A stretch of 64,000 nt of DNA from assembly GCA_040752025.1 (NCBI GenBank), contig JBFMFR010000007.1, positions 1 to 64,000 of the forward strand, given 5' to 3'. This document shows, in pieces, positions 42,628-52,264 of this stretch. The notes under the pieces are model-generated. The model was not told the origin of the DNA, did no database searches, and saw only the letters and a program-made list of their open reading frames with translations. The first letter of the stretch is position 1. Each line of letters starts with the position of its first letter. The DNA comes from JBFMFR01 sp040752025 (GTDB lineage Bacteria > Chloroflexota > Anaerolineae > Anaerolineales > UBA4823). A program made the translations under genes and the position numbers.

Positions 42628-43767
42628 ATGGAAAATTCTGAGAAGACAACCAATTCGCTCTCGTCAAAAATACAGGATTATCTGAAACGCACTGCCAATG
42701 CCATGCTGGTGCCGTTATTGGCCGTGTTTACCTCAATGGTAGTTGGGGCGCTGGTGATCGCTTCAGCAGGTGGAAACCCCCTGAACGCATATTTGGGGCT
42801 TCTGGAGGGCGCTTTTGGGTCGGCGCGTGCCTGGAGCGAAACGACTGTTTGGGCCACACCCTATATCTTTGCCGGGCTGGCGGTAGCCCTGGCTTTCAAG
42901 GGTGGGCTGTTCAACATTGGAGCTGAAGGCCAACTGGCCCTGGGCGCAGTCGCTGCGGCCTGGGTGGGTTATGCCTTGCCGGATGTGTTGGGAATCACGA
43001 TCCCTGCAATCATTCATCTTCCCTTGGTTATTGTTTCGGGTATCCTGGCAGGGGCTCTTTGGGGAGCGATCCCGGGTTGGTTAAAAGCCCGGACAGGGGC
43101 GCACGAGGTCATTAACACGATCATGATGAATTACATTGCATTAAACGCGGTCAGTTACCTGCTAAACGGCCCATGGAAAGACCCCAATCCTTTGAACGTG
43201 ATCGCACGCACGCCGCTGATCGCTGAAGGGGCGCGCATCCCGGTGATCTTCTCGGGCTATCGCTTTCACTGGGGCTTTATTTTGGCCCTGGTGATGGCCT
43301 GGCTGGTGTGGTGGTTGTTGTGGAAAACCACGCTGGGCTTCGAGATCCGCACTGCGGGGGCGAACCCGGATGCAGCCAAGTACGCCGGGATCAACGTGTC
43401 ACGAACGATTGTGTTGAGCATGGCGCTCTCGGGCGTGCTGGCCGGGCTGGCCGGGGTGATCGAAGTGACGGCTCTGAATTACCGCCACGAGCTGGGCTTT
43501 TCGCAAGGCTACGGGTTCGATGCGATTGCGATTGCGCTGTTAGGTAAAAATCACCCGTTGGGCGTGGTTTTGGGAGCTATTCTATTCGGCGCGATGCGCA
43601 ACGGAGCCACACGCATGCAGTTCCTCACCCAGATCCCGGTGGATGTGATTTCGGTGATCCAGGCGCTGATCCTGTTGTTTGTGGCTGCGGATGCAATTAT
43701 TCGCTATATTTACCGGATCCGGGCGAGTGAAGAGCGCGTGGTGCTCACTCGCGGCTGGGGTGGGTAA
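42628..43767 (+). CDS. nucleoside ABC transporter permease 1 (YufP/NupP type)
   Basis: 379 residues with about eight to nine membrane helices and the branched-chain/BMP permease pattern (KGGLFNIGAEGQLALGAVAAAWVG, GAHEVINTIMMNYIALNAVSYLLNGPW, YGFDAIAIALLGKNHPLG). ATG 42628 has only a GGAG about 8 bases upstream (42619-42622). It forms the channel with the next gene product. Confidence 0.92.
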   Translation: MENSEKTTNSLSSKIQDYLKRTANAMLVPLLAVFTSMVVGALVIASAGGNPLNAYLGLLEGAFGSARAWSETTVWATPYIFAGLAVALAFKGGLFNIGAEGQLALGAVAAAWVGYALPDVLGITIPAIIHLPLVIVSGILAGALWGAIPGWLKARTGAHEVINTIMMNYIALNAVSYLLNGPWKDPNPLNVIARTPLIAEGARIPVIFSGYRFHWGFILALVMAWLVWWLLWKTTLGFEIRTAGANPDAAKYAGINVSRTIVLSMALSGVLAGLAGVIEVTALNYRHELGFSQGYGFDAIAIALLGKNHPLGVVLGAILFGAMRNGATRMQFLTQIPVDVISVIQALILLFVAADAIIRYIYRIRASEERVVLTRGWGG

Positions 43768-43796
43768 GCCAGGGGCGCCCAGAGAAGGAGGTCTCA

Positions 43797-44867
43797 GTGG
43801 ATTATAAACGCTTTGGCTTTATTTTGTTGATCATCGTGATCCTGATTGGCGCGGTGGTGGCTGTTGGCAGTTCGCGCGAATCGCCCGGTGTTTTGATTGT
43901 CAGTATGCTGGCGACCACGATCGCCGTGGCGACGCCGCTCACGCTGGGGGCGCTTTCGGGCGTATTCTGCGAGCGGGCGGGTGTGGTGAACATTGGCATC
44001 GAAGGCATGATGTTGTCTGCTGCCTTCTTCGGCTGGTTTGGGGCCATTCTCATGAACACCGTTTTTGGGATGGCGCCGCTGCCCAGCCTGCTGGTGGGCG
44101 TGCTGGTGGCGATCGTGGCAGGTGGGTTGATGGGATTGCTGCACGCGGTGCTCTCGGTGACTTTCAAGGTTGATCAGATTATCGGCGGCACCGTGATCAA
44201 CTTGTTGGCGGTGGGCATCAGCGGCTTCTTGAACCGGCAGTTGTTCTTCGAAAAGGGCAGCATTTTTGGCGGGCAGGTGCCGCACGCGCCGGGGACGCTG
44301 CCGGCGATCCACATCCCACTGCTGGCCGATATCCCTGTGGTGGGGCGCGTGTTCGAGCAGCAGCCGATTGCTATCGGGGCGATCTTGTTGGTTATCTTAT
44401 CGCACTTCGTGTTGTTCCATACGCCCTGGGGCCTGCGAACCCGGGCGGTGGGCGAGCACCCGCGCGCCGCGGATACAGTGGGCATCAACGTGATGCGCAT
44501 GCGCTATGCCAACGTGATTATCGGCGGGTTGATCGCTGGCCTGGCGGGCGCCTATTTTACCATCGAGTCGGTGCCGTCTTTCGAGCCGGGAATGACCAAC
44601 GGGCGCGGCTTCATCTCGCTGGCAGCCATGATCTTCGGCAACTGGTCGCCGTTTGGGGCCTGGGCGGCGGCGCTGGTGTTCGGCGCGGCGCAGGCTTTAC
44701 AGATCAACTTGCAGTTCTTCCGCACTGCCATCCCGCCGCAATGGGCTTTTCTGCAATATTCATCGGTTGTGGGCATGGTGCCTTACGTGCTGACCATGTT
44801 GATCCTGACCGGGATTATCGGTAAGACGACGCCACCCGCAGCGGACGGCGTGCCGTACGAGAAGTAG
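43797..44867 (+). CDS. nucleoside ABC transporter permease 2 (YufQ/NupQ type)
   Basis: 356 residues from GTG 43797, placed 8 bases after GAAGGAGG. It has the signature of the second BMP-type permease (CERAGVVNIGIEGMMLSAAFFGWFG, VGINVMRMRYANVIIGGLIAGLAGAYF). Helices are evenly spread over the length. It pairs with the permease 29 bases upstream. Confidence 0.92.
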   Translation: MDYKRFGFILLIIVILIGAVVAVGSSRESPGVLIVSMLATTIAVATPLTLGALSGVFCERAGVVNIGIEGMMLSAAFFGWFGAILMNTVFGMAPLPSLLVGVLVAIVAGGLMGLLHAVLSVTFKVDQIIGGTVINLLAVGISGFLNRQLFFEKGSIFGGQVPHAPGTLPAIHIPLLADIPVVGRVFEQQPIAIGAILLVILSHFVLFHTPWGLRTRAVGEHPRAADTVGINVMRMRYANVIIGGLIAGLAGAYFTIESVPSFEPGMTNGRGFISLAAMIFGNWSPFGAWAAALVFGAAQALQINLQFFRTAIPPQWAFLQYSSVVGMVPYVLTMLILTGIIGKTTPPAADGVPYEK

Positions 44868-44881
44868 GCTAGGAGGCGTTG

Positions 44882-46432
44882 ATGACCACTGTACTCGAGG
44901 CAAAAGGCATTACCAAGCGCTTCCCAGGCGTTTTGGCGAACGACCACGTCGATTTCGACCTGCGCAAAGGCGAGATTCACGCCCTGTTGGGCGAGAACGG
45001 GGCCGGTAAGACCACGCTGATGAACATCCTGTACGGGCTGTACAGCCCGGACGAGGGGGAGTTCTTCCGGGATGGCAAGCCGATTCACATCCAATCGCCC
45101 AAGGACGCCATCGCCCAGGGGATCGGCATGGTGCACCAGCACTTTATGTTGGTGCCGGTGTTCACCGTGACCGAGAACATCATGCTGGGCGAGGAGACAA
45201 CCACCTGGGGCAGGCTGGATCGCAAGCAGGTATCCGACGAAGTGCGCCAGCTTTCCCACCAATATGGGTTGGAGATCGATCCGAATGCTTTCGTCCAGGA
45301 TCTGCCGGTGGGCGTGCAGCAGCGCGTGGAGATCGTTAAAACCCTGTATCGTAGGGCGGAGATCTTGATCCTGGACGAGCCTACGGCGGTGCTTACCCCG
45401 CAGGAAGTGGAGGATCTGTTTCGCATCGTGCGCGACCTGACGGCCAAGGGTGTGTCGATTGTATTTATCACCCACAAGCTGAAAGAAGTGCTGGCGATCG
45501 CGGACCGCATCACGGTGATGCGGGCTGGCAGGGTAGTCGGCACGGTGACGCCGGCCGAAACGGACGAGAGTCACCTGGCGGCGATGATGGTTGGGCGTGA
45601 AGTGATCCTGACGGTGGAGAAAGAACCGGCCAAACTGGGCGAAGACATCCTAAAAGTCAGCGACCTGCGCGTTGCAGACCAGCGCGGGTTAGAAGCGGTG
45701 CGCGGCGTTTCCTTTTCGGTGCGCGCAGGTGAAATCCTGGGAATCGCAGGCGTACAGGGCAACGGGCAAACGGAGCTGGCCGAGGCGCTAACCGGACTGA
45801 GGCCAACTGCAGCCGGGCAGGTGATTTTATCGGGCAAGGATGTGACTGGGAAGCCGCCGCGCCCGGTGATCGAAACCGGCCTGGCGCACATTCCGGAGGA
45901 CCGCCAGCGGCACGGGCTGGTGCTTTCGTACTCAGTGGCAGATAACCTGGTGCTGTGTACGTATTACCTGCCGCCGTTTGGGATCAATTTCGTGCTCCAG
46001 AACAAGGCCGTGGACGAGAATGCGCGCAAACTGGTGAGCCAGTTCGATGTGCGCACGCCCAGCCCATATGTTTCGGTCAGTAAGCTCTCGGGCGGCAACC
46101 AGCAGAAGGTGATCGTGGCGCGCGAATTGAGCCGGCAGGTGAAACTGCTGATCGCCAACCAGCCGACGCGCGGCCTGGACGTGGGCTCGATCGAGTACAT
46201 CCACAGCCAGATCGTGGCGCTGCGCGACCAGGGGGCGGCAGTGTTGTTGATCTCGGCGGAGCTGGATGAGATTATGGCGCTGGCGGACCGCATCGCGGTG
46301 ATGTATCGCGGTGAGATCGTGGGTGTGGTCGGGGCTGGTGAAGTGAACAAAGCGCAACTGGGCCTGATGATGGCGGGCGCTTCGTTCGAGGAGAGCCGCG
46401 GGGCAATTGAAGAGTCGGTAGAGGCAGTTTAG
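44882..46432 (+). CDS. nucleoside ABC transporter ATP-binding protein with two NBDs (YufO/NupO type)
   Basis: 516 residues from ATG 44882, behind AGGAGG. The first NBD has Walker A GENGAGKT, Walker B LILDEPTAVL and ITHKLKEV. The second has a degenerate Walker A (GVQGNGQTE) and the signature LSGGNQQK, with Walker B LIANQPTRGLD. This asymmetric pair is normal in sugar/nucleoside ATPases of the RbsA/YufO type. It energises the two permeases encoded just upstream. Confidence 0.94.
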   Translation: MTTVLEAKGITKRFPGVLANDHVDFDLRKGEIHALLGENGAGKTTLMNILYGLYSPDEGEFFRDGKPIHIQSPKDAIAQGIGMVHQHFMLVPVFTVTENIMLGEETTTWGRLDRKQVSDEVRQLSHQYGLEIDPNAFVQDLPVGVQQRVEIVKTLYRRAEILILDEPTAVLTPQEVEDLFRIVRDLTAKGVSIVFITHKLKEVLAIADRITVMRAGRVVGTVTPAETDESHLAAMMVGREVILTVEKEPAKLGEDILKVSDLRVADQRGLEAVRGVSFSVRAGEILGIAGVQGNGQTELAEALTGLRPTAAGQVILSGKDVTGKPPRPVIETGLAHIPEDRQRHGLVLSYSVADNLVLCTYYLPPFGINFVLQNKAVDENARKLVSQFDVRTPSPYVSVSKLSGGNQQKVIVARELSRQVKLLIANQPTRGLDVGSIEYIHSQIVALRDQGAAVLLISAELDEIMALADRIAVMYRGEIVGVVGAGEVNKAQLGLMMAGASFEESRGAIEESVEAV

Positions 46433-46460
46433 CCGTTCGCTTGATGGTGGTATCAATATC

Positions 46461-46505
46461 CTGGCGGCAGCGGAACGCGAGAACCCGTTGCCGCCAGAAT
46501 TTTTT
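46461..46505 (+). terminator. Rho-independent terminator of the nucleoside-transport operon
   Basis: CTGGCGGCA (46461-46469) pairs with TGCCGCCAG (46489-46497), followed by AATTTTTT. Confidence 0.85.
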
Positions 46506-46522
46506 AGTGGTAGGTGGATGAG

Positions 46523-48682
46523 ATGGCAGAAAAGGAAATGCTCGAATTACCGGTGAGAGGGATGGATTGCGCCGAATGCACCCTGCACGTGCGCAAAGCC
46601 CTGGCGAGCTTGCCAGGAGTGGAGAACGTGGAAGTTTTCCTGGCTGCGGAAAAGGCGGTAGTGCGTTTCGACCCGCAGTTGGCTAACTTGCAGAGCATGC
46701 GCCAGGTGGTCGAACAGGCGGGTTATTCGATTCCCGAAGTTGCTGGCGCGCAGGAACAGGTTCCTGAGGATCAGACTTCCCGGTGGAGCGATTTCACCCG
46801 GCCTGTGCTGACGCTGTTGGGCGTGGTGTTTGGCGCAGTGCTATTCATCGTGGTGGTAGGGGAGTGGCTGGGGCTGTTCGAAGCCATCACCCGGCGGGTG
46901 CCCTGGCCGGTGGGGGCCGCGGTGGTGCTGCTGGCGGGCTACCCGGTGCTGCGCAACGTGGTGCGGGCGGCGCTGCAAAAGCAGGTGATCGCCCATACGC
47001 TGATGAGCCTGGGGGTGGCGGCGGCGCTGGTGGTGGGTGAATGGGCCACGGCGGCTGTGATCGTATTTTTCATGCGGGTGGGCGATTATGTGGAGCATTT
47101 CACGGCCGAGCGGGCGCGCCGGGCGGTGAGAGATTTAACGCGCATGGCGCCGAAGACGGCCCGCATCGAACGTGATGGGGTGGAGATCGAGATCCCCGTG
47201 GAGCAGGTGCAGCCCGGGGAAGCGGTGATCGTACGCCCGGGCGAGATGATCCCGGTGGATGGGGAAGTGCTCTCCGGGCAGGCGACGGTGAACCAGGCCT
47301 CGATCACGGGCGAGTCGATGCCGGTGGAGGCTGAAGCGGGGGCGCGGGTCTTCGCCGCCAGCCTGGTGCAGATGGGCATGCTGCGGGTGCGGGCGACCCA
47401 GGTGGGGGCCGACACAACCTTTGGACGGGTGATCCGCCTGGTAGAGCAGGCAGAGGCCAACCGGGCGGAGGTGCAGCGCGTGGCGGACCGCTTTTCGGGA
47501 TATTACCTGCCGGTGGTGGTGGGCGTGGCGGCGCTGACATTTTTGCTGCGGCGCGACCCGCTGGCGACGGCGGCGGTGCTGGTAGTGGCCTGCTCGTGTT
47601 CTTTCGCCCTGGCCACGCCGATTGCGATGCTGGCCTCGATCGGGGCGGGAGCCCGGCGCGGCTTGATGATCAAGGGCGGCAAATATCTGGAACTCCTGGC
47701 CAAAGCGGACGTGCTGCTGATCGATAAGACGGGCACGCTGACCACGGGCAAAGCGGAGATCGTGGAGATGCAGTTCCTGGCAGACGACCTCGAGGCGCTG
47801 GCCCTGGCGGCGGCCGCGGAGCGCTATTCGGAGCACCCGTTGGCAGAGGCGGTGCGGGCGGCTGCACAGGGGCGCGGGTTGAGCCCCGAAACGCCAGAGG
47901 ATTTCACGGCGATCCCCGGGCTGGGCGTGCGCGCCACGGTGCGGGGCAGGCGAGTCGAGGTAGGAAACCGGCGGATGTTGTCTGGCGATGTGAGCCTGGC
48001 GCTGGAACTGGCGGCGGCAGCGCAGCGGCTGGAGGCGCAGGGCGAAACGCTGGTGTACGTGGCGGTGGACGGCGAGCTGGCGGGGGTGCTGGCGGCGGCA
48101 GACCGGCTGAGGCCGGAAGTGCCGCAGGCGATCCAGGCGCTGTGCAAGCTGGGCATCCGCAAGGTGGAGTTGTTGACGGGGGACAACGAACGCGTGGCTG
48201 GCGCGCTGGCCGGGCAGCTCGAAGCGCAGCTTTGCGAAGGCATGCAGTTTAGCTACCGGGCCAATTTACTGCCCGAGGATAAGATCGAAGTGGTGAAGGC
48301 TTACCAGGCGCAGGGGCACACAGTGGTGATGGTGGGGGATGGGGTGAACGACGCCCCGGCCCTGGCGCAAGCGGACGTGGGCCTGGCGATGGGGGCGGCG
48401 GGCAGCGATGTGGCGATCGAGGCGGCGCACATCGCCCTGATGCGCGACGATTGGCTGTTAGTGCCGGAGGTGGTGCACATCGCCCGGCGCACGATGGGCG
48501 TGGTGAAACTGAACATTGCCTTTACGGCGGTGTACAACCTGGTGGGGCTGTCGCTGGCGGCGTTGGGTTTCCTGCCGCCGATCTTTGCCGCGGCAGCGCA
48601 GTCCCTGCCGGACCTGGGAATCCTGGCCAATTCGTCGCGTTTGATCCGCCAGGCGGAAATGAAGGCAGACGAGACCGGCTGA
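46523..48682 (+). CDS. P1B-type metal-transporting ATPase with a CSC motif
   Basis: 719 residues from ATG 46523. An N-terminal HMA domain has the metal pair C16-AE-C19; then come two to four helices, the actuator domain (SITGESMPVE), a membrane motif C357-S-C359 followed by FALATP, the phosphorylation site D401 in DKTGT, the GDGVNDAPAL hinge and two final helices. Common Cu+ and Zn2+/Cd2+ pumps have CPC, whereas here Ser replaces Pro. From memory a minor P1B subgroup with CSC has been named P1B-7, with unsettled substrate. The gene stands alone with no visible regulator and is clearly more GC-rich than the genes before it. Confidence 0.92.
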   Translation: MAEKEMLELPVRGMDCAECTLHVRKALASLPGVENVEVFLAAEKAVVRFDPQLANLQSMRQVVEQAGYSIPEVAGAQEQVPEDQTSRWSDFTRPVLTLLGVVFGAVLFIVVVGEWLGLFEAITRRVPWPVGAAVVLLAGYPVLRNVVRAALQKQVIAHTLMSLGVAAALVVGEWATAAVIVFFMRVGDYVEHFTAERARRAVRDLTRMAPKTARIERDGVEIEIPVEQVQPGEAVIVRPGEMIPVDGEVLSGQATVNQASITGESMPVEAEAGARVFAASLVQMGMLRVRATQVGADTTFGRVIRLVEQAEANRAEVQRVADRFSGYYLPVVVGVAALTFLLRRDPLATAAVLVVACSCSFALATPIAMLASIGAGARRGLMIKGGKYLELLAKADVLLIDKTGTLTTGKAEIVEMQFLADDLEALALAAAAERYSEHPLAEAVRAAAQGRGLSPETPEDFTAIPGLGVRATVRGRRVEVGNRRMLSGDVSLALELAAAAQRLEAQGETLVYVAVDGELAGVLAAADRLRPEVPQAIQALCKLGIRKVELLTGDNERVAGALAGQLEAQLCEGMQFSYRANLLPEDKIEVVKAYQAQGHTVVMVGDGVNDAPALAQADVGLAMGAAGSDVAIEAAHIALMRDDWLLVPEVVHIARRTMGVVKLNIAFTAVYNLVGLSLAALGFLPPIFAAAAQSLPDLGILANSSRLIRQAEMKADETG

Positions 48683-48716
48683 GAGGGCAGGCTGTTATTG
48701 ACTGAAGGGGTCCGGT

Positions 48717-50594
48717 TCAGCGCAGGTTTAGGATAAACGGGAAAATGTGCACCCAGAGGGAATAGAGCGGCGCGCCGTAGGATAGGGGCGCTTCGTCACT
48801 GCGGGCGGCGTAGAAGCGGTTGACCAGGTCCTGGGTGAGGAGCGGGTCAATGCTCACGACGAGCTGCAAGTCGACCTGTTGGAGCGCGTCCAGGCTGGCA
48901 AACTGCCAGCGCACCTGGCCGCTGTCCAAAAAATAGGGCGGGGTGGCGGAGATAAAGGAGGTCTGCAAGGGCAGCACATCGGTGAGCACCACGTTGTGCG
49001 TGGGGGTGATCACGGCCAGGTGCTGTAACGAGAGGGTGTAGGTGAGCAATTCGCCGGTCTGAGGCCACTCGGGCTCGGCGCTCAGGGTGACTCGCAGGCC
49101 GTGGCTTTGCAGGGCGGCCCAGGCGTCGATGCGCCCCCAGCCGACCATGTTGTTGGGGTATTGGGCGCCGGGGATGCCGCCGCAACTCCCACCCACGGGG
49201 ATGTGCACGGCAGACTGGGTGATGATGCCTTCCAACTCATCCACCTGGCCGGCCAGGGCAGGCTGGGCGGAGATGAGCAAAGCGGCCAGGCCGGCGACGT
49301 GGGGGGCGGCCATGCTGGTGCCGCTCAAACTTGCGTAGATGCTGGCGAAGCGCGTTGGAAAGCTGGAGCGGATGCCGCTGCCGGGGGCGGCGATATCGGG
49401 CTTGAGACGATTGCTGCCGTCGATGGTCACCGGGCCGCGGCTGCTGTTGCTGGCCAGGGTGTCGCTGCTGGTGGTGTTGGCCACGGTGAAGGAGGCATCG
49501 TAGATGGCGGCGGGGTCCTTGACGCTGCCGCAGCCCAGGTAGCCGTCGTTGCCGGCCGAGTGCACAGTCAGGATGCCAGCGGCGCGCACGTTCTCCACCA
49601 CGGTGAGCATGACGTTGGGGTCGGTGCAGCCTTCAGTGGGCGGGCAGCCCCAGGAGTTGTTGATCACATCGGGGGCCAGGTCGGGGCGCGGGTTCAGGCC
49701 GCTGAGATCGGTGGGGGCGATGAACCACTGGTAGCACTCGATGTAGGTGGCGGGTGTGCCGACGCCCTGGTCCATGTTGCGGCAGCCGATCCATTTGGCG
49801 CCGGGGGCCATGCCGACCTGGTTGCCGCCGCCGTCGTCGCCGACCATGATGCCCATGGTGTGGGTGCCATGGTAGTGATCGTCGCAGGGCTGGGCGGCGT
49901 CAGGGCCGCAGAGGCCGCCGCCGCTGTGGATGGCGTCGTGCCAGGAGTAGTTGTGGTCGGCGGTCAGAGTGAGGCTATCCCAGCCGCGGTATTTGCCTTG
50001 CAAGGCCGGGTGCGTCCAATCGTAGCCGGTATCCTGGCCGGCGATCACCACGCCCTGGCCGGTGTAGCCCTGGGCCCACACCTGGGGTGCGTTGACCTTA
50101 GTGAGGTTCCATTCGATGGCGCTGGCCGCGGTCGGCGCAGATTTCGCATCGAGCTGGACAGGCGGCAAAGCCATGCGCACGCGGGGATTGGCGTAGATGT
50201 GAGCTACGTCACGGCGGCGGGCAAACTGCTCGACGGTCTGCAAGTCGCCGCGCACCCAGATGGCGTTGGCGATCCAGAACGGCTGGTACTCTATGCTACT
50301 TTCTTTCAGGGCGGCGCGCAAGGGAGCCTGGGTGCGTTCGGCGGTTTCAGCCAGGCGGGCGTAAACGTAGGCGCCTTTTTCGGCTTTGGTCTTCAATTGG
50401 GAAGCGGCGCTCAGGTCTGCCTGCTGATCGAGGAAGACGAGGAATTCGGCCGGTCCCTGGCTGGCAGAATCCAGCACCCAGGGGTCGACGCGAGCCTGCC
50501 AGGGGGCGCCCGCGGCGGTCGAGGCGGCGGGAGCCAGGGCCAGGGAGGCCAGCAATATGCAAATGGAGATCAAACGGAAAGCGGGCGAGAGCAT
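48717..50594 (-). CDS. secreted subtilisin-like serine protease (S8) with C-terminal repeat-type domain
   Basis: 625 residues: a signal peptide (LISICILLASLALAPAAS), an I9-like inhibitory pro-region, and the S8 catalytic triad D188 (GQDTG), H242 (HGTHTMG) and S427 (GTSMAAPHVAG), with oxyanion N349 (SAGND). After the catalytic domain comes a DUF11-like beta-domain (LSAEPEWPQTGELLTYTLSL). All active-site residues are intact. It lies 6 bases behind murJ and is probably cotranscribed, though a functional link is not obvious. No membrane anchor or sorting signal is seen. Confidence 0.9.
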   Translation of the reverse strand: MLSPAFRLISICILLASLALAPAASTAAGAPWQARVDPWVLDSASQGPAEFLVFLDQQADLSAASQLKTKAEKGAYVYARLAETAERTQAPLRAALKESSIEYQPFWIANAIWVRGDLQTVEQFARRRDVAHIYANPRVRMALPPVQLDAKSAPTAASAIEWNLTKVNAPQVWAQGYTGQGVVIAGQDTGYDWTHPALQGKYRGWDSLTLTADHNYSWHDAIHSGGGLCGPDAAQPCDDHYHGTHTMGIMVGDDGGGNQVGMAPGAKWIGCRNMDQGVGTPATYIECYQWFIAPTDLSGLNPRPDLAPDVINNSWGCPPTEGCTDPNVMLTVVENVRAAGILTVHSAGNDGYLGCGSVKDPAAIYDASFTVANTTSSDTLASNSSRGPVTIDGSNRLKPDIAAPGSGIRSSFPTRFASIYASLSGTSMAAPHVAGLAALLISAQPALAGQVDELEGIITQSAVHIPVGGSCGGIPGAQYPNNMVGWGRIDAWAALQSHGLRVTLSAEPEWPQTGELLTYTLSLQHLAVITPTHNVVLTDVLPLQTSFISATPPYFLDSGQVRWQFASLDALQQVDLQLVVSIDPLLTQDLVNRFYAARSDEAPLSYGAPLYSLWVHIFPFILNLR

Positions 50595-50600
50595 CGGAGG

Positions 50601-52115
50601 TTATAAACGAACCAGAATTTTGACTTCAGACCAGATGAAGGGCAGGATCAGCAGCAGGCCGATGCCACCGGCGGCGATGGCCAGCAGCAGCGGGTGGAAG
50701 GGCAGGGACAGGTGGGTGATCAGGTAGGCCACCCCGGCGGCCAACAGGCCAGCCGCGCCGGCGCGCAGCAGGGTGGGCCTGACTTGCAGGATGCCCTCTA
50801 CACGACGGCTAAACAAGAAGAGCAGCAGCAAGGCCTCGCCGCCGAAGGCCAGGGCGTTGGCCAGGGCGATGCCAGGCGCGCCGTAAGGGAAGCCGAAGAG
50901 CATCGCCAGGATGATGAAGGCCAAGGTGGTCAGACCGGCGGCGATGAGCGGCGTGATGGCGTCCTTCTGGGAGTAGAAGGCGCGCACAACCACCTCCAGA
51001 ATGGCGTGCCCGGCCAGGCCGATCAGGTAAATGCGGGCGGTCCACAGGACTAACTCGGACCCGGCCTGATCGAAGTGCAGCAGGGCCACCGCCGGGCGCA
51101 GTACGACAGCCAGCAGGGCGGCGATGGGCAGGGTGAGGGCCAGGAGCACACGCAGCACGGAGCGCAGGGACTGGCGATAGGCGTCGATCTCCTGACGGGC
51201 GATTTGTTCGGAGAGGGTGGGGAGCAGGGCGGTGGCGATGGCCGAGCCGATGAGCGTCTCGGGCACCTGCATGAACAGCCAGCCGTAGACCAGGGCGGTG
51301 ACGTTGCCGGGGTGCAGGCGCGAGGCGATGTTGTCCTGGGCGATGTAGGTGAGCTGGATGCTGAGGATGGTGAGGACGCGCGGCCCGAGCAGGCCGAGCA
51401 TGCGCTGCAAGCCTGGGTGATGCAGGTTGAGGGCTGGCGTCCAGCGGAAGCCGTAGCGCAGCAGGCCGGGCACCTGGATCAATAGAAAGAGCGCCGAGCC
51501 GGTGATGGTGCCGTACACCAGCCCGTAGACGCCCAGGTTGAAGCCAGGCAGCCCCAGCGGGCCGTGCTCGGGCACCAGGATGAAGATGCCGAAGAGGGTG
51601 CCCAGGTCGTACATGCTGAGGGCCAGGGCGGGCAGGAAAAAGTGCTGGTTGGTTTGCAGGCTGCCGGCGACCAGGCCACCCAGGGAAAGCAAGAGAGTCG
51701 AGACCAGGTGCAGGCGCATCAGGTCGGCGACCAACTGGCGCTGCTCGGGGGTGAAGCCAGGGGCGATGCCAAGCTGCCAACTGACCAGCTTCTCGGCCAG
51801 CAGGGCGATGACGATGGAGAGCACGGCGCCGACCAGGAAGATGACGTTGACCATGCGTGAGAACAGGTCCCACATTTCCTCCCGGCCCTGGTTTTGCAGG
51901 GTTTCGGAGAGCAGGGGGATGAAGGCCAGCGCCAGGGCGCCGCCCGAAATCAGGTAGAAGAGCAGGTCGGGGATGTTGTTGGAAGCATAGAAGGCATCCA
52001 GAGATTCCGAGAGGCCGAAGGTGCGGGCGATGGCTACCTGGCGGATGAAGCCCAGGGCTTTTTCCATCGCAAAGAAGAAGGCGATCAGGAGGGAGGAGCG
52101 GGCTACATGGGACAT
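50601..52115 (-). CDS. murJ: lipid II flippase MurJ
   Basis: 504 residues with 13-14 predicted membrane helices and the MVF/MurJ N-terminus (SHVARSSLLIAFFFAMEKALGFIRQVAIARTFG written here in parts: RSSLLIAFFF, GFIRQVAIARTFG). Conserved positions such as SDAFYASNNIPDLL-like and FIPLLSE are present. It moves lipid-linked peptidoglycan precursor across the membrane. ATG 52115 is directly preceded by period-7 repeats, and the ribosome site is poor. Confidence 0.9.
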   Translation of the reverse strand: MSHVARSSLLIAFFFAMEKALGFIRQVAIARTFGLSESLDAFYASNNIPDLLFYLISGGALALAFIPLLSETLQNQGREEMWDLFSRMVNVIFLVGAVLSIVIALLAEKLVSWQLGIAPGFTPEQRQLVADLMRLHLVSTLLLSLGGLVAGSLQTNQHFFLPALALSMYDLGTLFGIFILVPEHGPLGLPGFNLGVYGLVYGTITGSALFLLIQVPGLLRYGFRWTPALNLHHPGLQRMLGLLGPRVLTILSIQLTYIAQDNIASRLHPGNVTALVYGWLFMQVPETLIGSAIATALLPTLSEQIARQEIDAYRQSLRSVLRVLLALTLPIAALLAVVLRPAVALLHFDQAGSELVLWTARIYLIGLAGHAILEVVVRAFYSQKDAITPLIAAGLTTLAFIILAMLFGFPYGAPGIALANALAFGGEALLLLFLFSRRVEGILQVRPTLLRAGAAGLLAAGVAYLITHLSLPFHPLLLAIAAGGIGLLLILPFIWSEVKILVRL

Positions 52116-52116
52116 A

Positions 52117-52144
52117 GCAGTAGACGGTAGACAGTAGAAAGTAG
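52117..52144 (+). repeat. period-7 repeat upstream of murJ
   Basis: Four heptamers: GCAGTAG, ACGGTAG, ACAGTAG, AAAGTAG. They begin one base after the murJ start codon (minus strand), so they form its 5' leader. Confidence 0.75.
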
Positions 52145-52186
52145 ACAGGGAGTGAGTCAGGCAAGTATAGCATGAGAGGGGGAATC

Positions 52187-52215
52187 TTGACAGTGGATTG
52201 GAGTGGGTGTAAAAT
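52187..52215 (+). promoter_or_regulatory. promoter of the tetR-type gene
   Basis: TTGACA (52187-52192), a 17-base spacer and TAAAAT (52210-52215); a near-consensus promoter with transcript start near 52222. Confidence 0.75.
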
Positions 52216-52222
52216 AATAGTA

Positions 52223-52236
52223 ACCAACTGATCGGT
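52223..52236 (+). promoter_or_regulatory. possible TetR-type operator
   Basis: ACCAACTGATCGGT is an imperfect palindrome (ACC...GGT arms) placed right at the expected transcript start, where a bound repressor would block the tetR-type gene itself. Confidence 0.4.
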
Positions 52237-52264
52237 ATGAATATATTTACAAGGATGTGAGCGG

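Noticed and set aside
49101..50606. 501-codon frame antisense to the subtilase
   Set aside because: Shadow of a GC-rich gene with intact catalytic motifs on the other strand.
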